Shown here piece after piece: positions 57,006-64,000 of a stretch of DNA of 64,000 nucleotides (its first letter is position 1; each line of letters begins with the position of its first letter). The stretch covers positions 28,533,520 to 28,597,519 of the forward strand of contig CM037840.1 in NCBI GenBank assembly GCA_021234535.1, read 5' to 3'. The translations under genes and the position numbers were made by a program. A model generated the notes under the pieces. That model saw nothing but the letters and a program-made list of their open reading frames with translations, did no database searches and had not been told where the DNA came from. Source of the DNA: Stichopus chloronotus. Lineage: Eukaryota; Echinodermata; Holothuroidea; Aspidochirotida; Stichopodidae.

Positions 57006-57498
57006 AACTAGGCTTGTTCAAATGACAGTTAGCAGGACAATCGTGATTTGGAGTGGCGACTATGAAATATTGAAAAGTTGAATATATTTTAACCATGCTG
57101 ACAAAAATTACTTTGTCTAAAAATGGCAAATCTGTTTTTCCCCACAGACTAATTAAAACAAAAACGTTGCACCATCTTGAAACTGAAGCACAAAGATTTT
57201 CAAAAGATGAGGGGGAGGGGTATTTCCTGTTTTATCCCTCCACATGCAATCGGTGGCGCATCACATCAAAAGCAGTTAACCACGTGGCTCTTCAGCAAAT
57301 GTAACTGAGGGAAGCCTCATGTAGACCGTCGAAGGATGAAGAATATTGAATAATGTAGACCGTTGTGTGTTAAAGACTGCTGTAGGGTGTACGCTGTCTG
57401 ACAATGTGGGACTTCATAGTGTGGGAACAGGCGTTGGCCGTTGTGTAAGCCGTGAACTGTCCAATACCTTGTGTGTTGACGTTTTGGTTTCCGACTTA

Positions 57499-57665
57499 CA
57501 CTGTTAAAAATGTAAATTGTAAAATGTAAATTTACAGAAAATAAAATAAACACAAAAGGAATACAGAAATGTTCTGGTAATTAGTTTCCAGACACAAAAA
57601 TTTCTGTAACTCTTAGTTATTTCTTTGTTTTATTTTCTGTAAATTTACAGACATTTTTTACATTG
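57499..57665. mobile_element. 167-bp MITE with TA target duplication, directly 3' of sulfotransferase 2
   Basis: The ends are CACTGTTAAAAATG and, reversed, CAATGTAAAAAATG. The inner arms share TGTAAATTTACAGAAAATAA. TA flanks both sides (57497-57498, 57666-57667), as in Tc1/mariner-type elements. It ends 59 bp beyond the stop codon of the sulfotransferase, so it is probably part of that gene's 3' UTR. Confidence 0.8.
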
Positions 57666-57724
57666 TAGGCTCAGGACTTAGGCTTTGGGGTCATTGTCTG
57701 TCACTTTACGAACCTACACTGCAA

Positions 57725-58836
57725 TCATAAATGTTGCAATTGCATTGTACTCGGATTGTGGGTATCATGAAGTGATGCTACGTCAGGGAAGAGAACATAT
57801 CCCAGAGCTTTCATCGGTTTCGAACAAACGTTCTGTATTTTGTCAATTAACCCCCAGTCCATATCACGTCGCCAACTTTCTAACACCTCGGCACTGTTTC
57901 TCTCCGTGCCGTATGTGTAAGAGTTGGATTGTTTCAGTTCTGTGTGTTTCTTGATCCATTCCTCGACCTTAGCGACCATGGTGAGACCAACGAAGTCGTA
58001 AAGTTCTCCCGCCATCTTTTGCGGAGATGACGCAATGTCCTCAAAGCGAACGAACTTGTATTTACCTTTGAGCCAAGGAGGTGTGTTTCTCCAGAACTGA
58101 AGGTTTCGTTCTAAAGTATCACATAAATCTACCTCGTCGTTCTCGTCAGTGCCCTTTCTGCGGATCAAATTGAAGTTTGGTCTAGTTCTACTTCGAGACC
58201 TCTCCGTGGGCCGTGGGTCACGGACTAGGTGAATTACCTTCAGCTCGATATCAGTCGCTTCCACAAGAGGTCTGATGTTATTCAGGTCGTGTATCCGAAT
58301 TACTTTTACAACCACGTACGTGTAGTTGTTGCATATTCGTTCCCTCACAGAGCGGTCAGTGTACGCCATTTCACGGGACAGCTTGGCAGTTTTCAAGAGA
58401 AAAGGACTCTCAATGGACAATTCGCAAGGGTGTTTGGTATGGAAGTCGCAGCGCATAGTACCGTTTAGAATGGTGATACTGTTTTTCACGAAAGTTTTGT
58501 TTAACTCCTTCGATTTTAGAGCAGCGTGGTCGAGAGCCCACAGGGGTTCAAAGACGTAGAAGACGTCGGGGTGTTGGTTAAAAATCTCACCAACAAAGCT
58601 GGACCCTGACCGTTTAGCTGACACGATGATCACAGCGACTTTTTTCGCCGTCTGGGATTGAAGGGCGGACACGTCCATCGGCGTCATTCGAGAAGGCGCG
58701 ACCGTGGCCGATGAGGAATTGTACGGTTTATCGACATGAAGGACTGACGCATTCAAAGGAAAGTTTCTGTAGATCATCTTGGGTGCCATATCTCCCGAGT
58801 GATTTGACTTGGGTACTGAGTTGACGATGTTAAAAT
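57725..58836 (-). CDS. Sulfotransferase 2, catalytic exon (residues 36-405)
   Basis: A single 1,112-nt exon carries stem and whole catalytic domain, as in the CHST1-type genes whose catalytic region is uninterrupted. It starts with two bases completing Asp36 and ends with the stop after QLQHL. Confidence 0.95.
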
Positions 58837-61746
58837 CTGAAAGCGAAAACAAATGTTAACCAGATGAAAAAAAAAAAAAAAACGTGTATAGAAAAAAAAG
58901 TGATACGTCATAAACTACAAAGAAATCTTCAAGACTTCCATGTACGTGTGGTCGTTAAGGTGAACAGACCTAAAGTAGAAAAACAAAATAAGACGTTGAG
59001 TGCACGGGATCATTGCGTGCATACATAATGAGACATTGTACAATTCAATGATTTTTCGTAGATAGACCCCCCTTGCAGTGACGTCACATACAAAATAAAG
59101 GCACCCACCCTTAGGCAAGCAAACTAACAGTACATTCGGCTACACTAGGAGCGTGTGGGTCGAATGGCAGTCTGAAGGACACAATGTGCACATGTCTAAT
59201 TTAGTAGTTTATCCTCGAGGAAGGCCCGTCACTGTATCACTGTGGCGTCACATGTAAAGGGTCCATGAACAGTCGAGTTACCGATCAGAATCAGTTCGTT
59301 GGACAGGTGTCGACGGTGAAAGAAAGTCACCATATCACTCCACTTATTCGAAAATAAGACTAAATATAGCTTACAGGGGAAAGGATATATCAAATTGGTT
59401 GTACCGTGGTGTTCAGTGAGTGTAGAAATGTTGAATGAGTCCGTGATGTAACGACGACGGAAAGCATTGGGAGTTCAGCTTATTCAATGAGGGATCCGTT
59501 GTAGTTGTGTCCCATTAAATCAAGTGATTAGACCAAGGAGGTTCTACAGCAGAAAAAAAAAAAAATCACTGCCGGCCCGCATGAGGCCGGCGGCTTGTTG
59601 AATTCCCACCTCTGGCCTACACCTTCACGTCGAGTACATTACTACCAACTTAACAATTTTGCATCAAATTGGTGTTTGTGTTTTTGATTTTTTTTTAAAA
59701 TGATACAGCCACTAAATTTAAACAAGTGTATATTGTTTCTTTGCCATTCGATGTGTGTGCGTCTATAGCCTAGCTAAAATACTGTCCTTTTGTTGCGTGA
59801 CTTGACCATATATGGTCATCCATTACACAGAGAAGCTACATGCATGCTAGCTTATTTCTCATATCTGAGCTATTTGAATGTCTCAGAGATGATATAGCTG
59901 TATTTGGTCTAGCCAAATTTACTTTTGATTTCTATGTAAAACTTTTGTGCCTTGTTTGTGTTATGACGTGACATTAAAGGTCAGGTGCCCACGAACAGGA
60001 AGTCATTGTTAGTGGCTTGTCTTGGGTGCTTGATATTGAAAAAAAAAAGATGCAAAAACCACTTCAAAAACATGATAATAATTGCATACCTCACGTAATA
60101 TCACGGGCATGAGAGAATGAATAAATACTGATTTTGGTCCTTTTTTTTCGTAATAGCAACTTTCGCATTGCGTAATACGTCAACCGTAAGATATTACGAA
60201 GTCAGGTTGATTGATTTCTGTTTTTTACTTTGGACTGAAACGACCATAAAAAATACATCATTGAAGCCATTCCAACGCACAAGCAAAAATTCAGGTCAAG
60301 TGACACATAGTTTTGAAATATCCCCAAGTTCAGATCAGAAAATCTTAGATTACTCTTGGACCCCCCAAAAAAAACCCATCCTACTGCCACCCGGTCTAGG
60401 GATCGAAACCAGAACATACCCTCACCCCACCCTCGGGTTGCTGAAGTTTATTTCTCCAAATGAGACCTCTTATTCTCATTATGGTACACCTATACACTGT
60501 ACATGAGATCAGTGCAAGCTCCCCTTTCTGAACATGGCCAAAAGGGAGTTTACTTTTTTATTTGTACACAATGCTAACCCACTCGAACACTAGCAAATGT
60601 ATCTTTGCGTATCCTGTGGTGCCGCTTGTGTGTTGTAACCCGATCACAGGTGTTAACCCCGGGGTGCTTGAAAAAACTAAGTGTATTAAAACATCTTGAA
60701 AAAGAGGGGAAGGAGAAGGAAGGAAAAAATTAAGGGCTTTCCCCCGCGTTGGTCCTGGCCTTGTCTACGAGCCTACCCCTGCTCCAACTAATGTGAACTA
60801 CAAAACCTAAATACAAACATGAAATAAAAAAAAACTTGAAGATTTAACACAGGGTTTTTATAAAAGCGGCAAAATCATAACCTGTGTTTGTATGTTTGTC
60901 ATGGGTCACAATGTGTACCGCATAGATTCTGTTCGTATAAGGTATTGTTTTTGTTTTTTTTCAAGTTTTTGTCATTAAGCTGACCCTTGACAAACCAGAG
61001 TGAGTTAAACGTCCCATCCCTTACAAGAGGTTGCTTGCTCTTATTGTCGCACACCAACACTCAAAGTGTAAGTAAGTCCATACTTAACTTCTTGAGATAT
61101 TAACTTAAATTTTTGTGGTGTCATTTTACCCCTGTTGACTTTAGATGACTTCTAATTACTGCCAAACAGTATGCCTCGTTGTACTCAATGTATTACACCC
61201 ATACACCAAATTTTAGTTTCAAGTCTACCATGGCTTCTTGAGATATCGTATAACAAACACACATACATACAGTACATAAACATGCGCACACATGCACACG
61301 GCGACATATATGCAAAGCATAACTTTTGTTATCGAAACTCCACTGCAAGGCGAACTATATACAGTTGCGTACGTTAGCCATTGCATCAATGAAATACAAC
61401 TGCAATAAATGAATCATTATGAAAAAAAAAAAAAAATCAACTGGATATAGCTATTCACATTACTGTACTGCCCAATTGGTATCACTTCCTTGCTTCCATT
61501 GCCTATACATACCTGTCGTAATTTTGCAGTGCAGTTTTCTTAAGTGCCTACTATCACTATAAAAACGAGGACAGTGGCGAACATTCACTGTGACGACGCC
61601 CCAATGAAGTTCCCGTAAAGGACAAGTGTGGAATATTTACCTTGAAGACTTGTAGTGTAATAGCTACATAGTGGTGCGAATAAAATCAGAATCAAAATTA
61701 ATCCATAGAAGCCACGACCGCAGTTAAAATAGTAATCCGTTGCCAT
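57725..61746 (-). CDS. Carbohydrate sulfotransferase (CHST1/3-like), complete two-coding-exon gene, 405 aa
   Basis: CDS = complement of 61641-61746 and 57725-58836, phase-1 intron with gtaaat donor and cgctttcag acceptor. It starts at ATG 61746, with an in-frame TAG 12 nt upstream. Exon 1 encodes a short cytosolic tail and signal anchor (FYGLILILILFAPLCSYY, residues 13-30), the topology of Golgi type II sulfotransferases. Exon 2 has a Ser/Thr-rich stem with several N-x-S/T sites, the 5'-phosphosulfate-binding loop SAKRSGSSFVGEIF (about 108-121), FYVFEPLWAL, the 3'-phosphate motif HLVRDPRPTERSR (238-250), RFEDIASSP and ERNSAEVLESWRRDMDW. Length fits the family (about 390-530 aa). The intron (2.8 kb) carries a SINE copy and TTGACC-type repeats. 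It is paralogous to the gene at 39.8-41.7 kb, same strand. The sugar acceptor is unknown. Confidence 0.93.
60326..60470 (-). mobile_element. tRNA-derived SINE, copy 2, in the sulfotransferase 2 intron
   Basis: On the - strand GGTTTCGATCCCTAGACC (a B-box with one extra base), GGCAGTAGGAT, a T run, and a tail TCTAAGATTTTCTGATCTGA match copy 1 at 38956-39125 in the same order. It is older or more diverged in the head. Confidence 0.6.
60960..61265. repeat. TTGACC/CTTGAGATAT-type dispersed repeat
   Basis: Shares CTTGAGATAT..TA, GACTT(T)AGA and TTGAC phrases with 39126-39640 and, like it, lies to the right of a SINE copy. It sits in the sulfotransferase 2 intron. Confidence 0.5.
61641..61746 (-). 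CDS. Sulfotransferase 2, first coding exon (residues 1-36)
   Basis: 106 nt: MATDYYFNCGRGF, the membrane anchor, then YYTTSLQ and one base of Asp36 before gtaaat. A possible acceptor ctacacag lies just upstream of the ATG, suggesting an additional non-coding 5' exon. Confidence 0.85.
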
Positions 61747-62169
61747 GTGCTTTCCCTACCTGTGTAGCAAAAGAAAAAAAAGGTAAAGAGTGTATACGGC
61801 GAGGTGGCACATTTGAGTCACAGTCGACGTTGATGGTATGTGTCGACGGATTATGTTGCACCATGACGAAAATTCGTTGAAATTAAGCTGGTTGATAAAT
61901 ATCATATATGTAGCACGGTAGGCTGTAAAAACTGTTCTTGAGAAGGATTTAATTAACCACTTGTAAGTACTTAAAATCCAAAGCACTCAGTCATTTAGAT
62001 GGGGTTTGCCATAATCACGAAACATCGTTGACTACGCACATTACCCGTATTCAGGCCGTTTACAGCCGATATCGAGGTTGTTTTATCATTTTGGATTCAT
62101 AGCCTCACCTCATCACAGCGCAATATAGCACCTCATTAGAACATCCTCTGAGAGTAAAATTTAGCGGGC

Positions 62170-63460
62170 CCGACGACGGACCTCCTGACGACCACATGGC
62201 AAGCCGTTTTAACATTTACCTTCCAATTTTTACTTCAGCAGAATTAATTCTGCTGAAGTATAATTCAACTCTACTTAAGTGAAATTAATTAAAGGGGAAA
62301 TCAGGGTTTGACTGAGAAAATTCACCTTTGGTTGATTTTTATTTCTAAACTGATTGTTCACCGAAATATTGAGACTTTGGGGAGGTGTTTGAAGGTAGAA
62401 GGAACAGTAATTATTGCGTTAATTACTGTTGAATGAGAACTCGTAATATTTGTTGGGTGCAAAAAATAAATGTTCATGTACAAGGCAAGACACGCTCCTG
62501 TATACGATTATACCGAAATTGTCCACATGCTTTGAGATAATCTTGATCGTATTTGTTAGTTATAAGTCATTGTACAATACCTGTGGGGAATTGTAGTGAA
62601 ACAAATTTTGAAAATAAACCCTGAATTCCCCTTCAAGCTTGAGCAAAATTGCATTTGGCTTAAGTAAAATTCATTATGCTTACGGAACATTGAATTTTAC
62701 TTAAGTGGAATTAACGAAAGCTAACTGTTGTTCAATTCCACTCACTCAAAATAGTATTTTACTTAAGCAAAATTCAAGTTTAGCGTAAATGGAAAACCGC
62801 TTCATTTTACTGAAGGCAAAAGTACATTACCCTCAAGTGTAATTATATATTACTTAAGCATTGTATCTAACCTAAGATTAATTGCAACAAACTGGAGCAA
62901 AAATGAATCAAAAGTGCTTCGAAATTTTGCTTTAGTAAGATATTACTATACTTCAGTAGTATGCGTTAATCCTACTTAAGCTTAAAAATATAGTTAGTTT
63001 CTTAAAAATGGTAAGGAATTCAAAGGGCAAAATATAATTGAACGACATACTGATTAACCTATATTGTATTCCATTTCAGTAATATTCAATCTCCTTAAGC
63101 AAAACTGAATAGTACTTAAGCTAAATTGTATTCCACTTCAGCTTAATTTAGTTTAGCCTATGTAAAATTAAATTTTACTCAAGCTAAATTGTATTTCACA
63201 TAAAGCGCAATTTATTCCAGGTTAAGTAGAATTAAATTTTGCACTATTGAATTTGCCTTAGCTAAATTGCATTTCACTTCAGCTAAATTGATTTCAGCTT
63301 AAATAAAATTAAATTTCACTTAGGCCAAATCGAATTTTTCATACGCTAAATTGGATTTTACTTAGTAGAATTTAATTTCACTTAAGTGAAATACAGTTAC
63401 CACTTTAAGTGGAATTATGAGTTAAAATGGCTTGCCAGACGGTCGCTTTGTCGGTCCGTT
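62170..63460. mobile_element. Roughly 1.3-kb non-autonomous element with inverted ends and an internal ACTTAAG/AAATT tandem array
   Basis: The left end has GGCAAGCCGTTTTAAC (62198-62213). The right end has GTTAAAATGGCTTGCC (63421-63436), its near-perfect inverse. Similarity extends outward through GACGACC / GGTCGC and CGGACC / GGTCCG. Between them most of the sequence is made of degenerate units around (C)ACTTAAGC(T)AAATTGAATTT, in both orientations, period near 20-22 bp. It has no coding capacity. It begins about 0.4 kb upstream of the sulfotransferase 2 start codon. The exact ends and target duplication are not resolved. Confidence 0.65.
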
Positions 63461-64000
63461 AGAGCAATGTCCGGTAGCTCAATGGTGGTCCGCCAGTTGA
63501 GGCGATGCTCATTGGTTAAAAAACGGAGGCTCTTCATTAAATGTTTTTGTTCATCCAGTGGACCTGGCGGCCTCTCAAATATTGCTGACTCATCTCAAAG
63601 CAATATATTACATCTCAGAATGCACCAGCGTATCTACTCACGTTTGGTTCCACGCACGGTACTTATAACATAAGGAAGAAAAAAGAACCTTTATGCTTTG
63701 TCATAAACGACTGCTTGCATTTCTAGTTCTGCAACCTCAGAAATGTAATGGAACAATACTGTTTAGGCCTACAGATATCTATGATGTAGAACTGAACAAC
63801 GGTTTGCAACGTTTTTTAGGGTTTTACCACGAGCTGTGTACTTCGGCAGAATCTCTTCATACCATCCTATAAGGACACATTGTAACTGTGCACAGAGCAG
63901 AGAACGACGACAGGGTAGCCTTCTTCATGCGCAGACACATATACCAGGCTTACCCTACATGTATAGCAGTGATATTGTTATTACTTAGAGATAGCTGTTT
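63461..64000. other. Right-hand end of the window, nothing recognised
   Basis: About 540 bp without a gene, repeat or RNA that I can identify. A short + ORF that runs in from the repeat element has no recognisable domain. Confidence 0.5.

Larger units (their letters stand above)
52901..57300. other. Intergenic DNA between LINE and sulfotransferase 2
   Basis: No gene is recognised. It holds a palindrome-ended MITE at 53666-53922, an A run near 54946 and a degenerate minisatellite from 56590. Confidence 0.55.

Noticed and set aside
56455..57129. 224-aa - strand ORF with periodic composition
   Set aside because: It follows the degenerate TGTAGACTGTTGTA minisatellite; no start context, domain or splice support.
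1..64000. CRISPR arrays, bacterial operons, phage or defence systems
   Set aside because: The window is intron-rich animal DNA; the tandem repeats lack regular spacers and no associated genes are present.

Overview
The window is animal nuclear DNA. It is AT-rich, with long introns bounded by GT/AG, single exons separated by kilobases of non-coding sequence, many microsatellites and poly-A/poly-G runs, and dense transposon debris. The protein families and the repeat style (PHD-type CR1/L2-like LINE, short-LTR Ty3/Gypsy element, TGACC/TTGACCT-rich dispersed repeats) suggest a marine invertebrate, most plausibly a deuterostome such as an echinoderm. That assignment is inference, and the species cannot be named from sequence alone.

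Left part (1-26.7 kb): two organic anion transporter (OATP/SLCO) genes stand tail to tail. Only the last coding exon of the first lies in the window (87-319, + strand). The second is complete on the - strand. I could assemble it by hand into 11 coding exons (ATG at 26696, stop at 3835). Every junction is GT/AG, all phases match, and the product is 685 aa with the OATP signature and the Kazal-like cysteine loop. Its introns hold a (TCA)n microsatellite, a long degenerate inverted-repeat element family (another copy lies near 44.5 kb), a LINE reverse-transcriptase scrap and other repeats.

Middle (26.7-39.7 kb): I see no convincing gene, only one splice-flanked orphan exon (32.0 kb), one membrane-anchor-like ORF (33.4 kb), a 129-bp tandem duplication, a cluster of GATC motifs and dispersed repeats.

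Right part (38.9-61.8 kb): two paralogous type II Golgi-type carbohydrate sulfotransferase genes lie on the - strand. One is at 39.76-41.72 kb (start exon not found). The other is complete at 57.73-61.75 kb (two coding exons, 405 aa). The first transports and the second class modifies small molecules or glycans, but nothing in the sequence shows that the SLCO and sulfotransferase genes work together. Between the sulfotransferases sits a nested transposon complex. A dead CR1/L2-like LINE (about 43.6-52.9 kb, - strand) carries a 558-bp foldback MITE in its reverse transcriptase. It also carries an apparently intact 4,712-bp Ty3/Gypsy element in its endonuclease, with 164-bp LTRs differing at one base, a CCTAC target duplication and a 1,305-aa Gag-Pol. 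Further small transposons lie at 53.7, 57.5 and 62.2-63.5 kb.

I found no CRISPR, rRNA, functional tRNA or bacterial-type operon. No new enzymatic or defence system is visible. The most informative signals are the nested insertions and several apparently undescribed repeat families.
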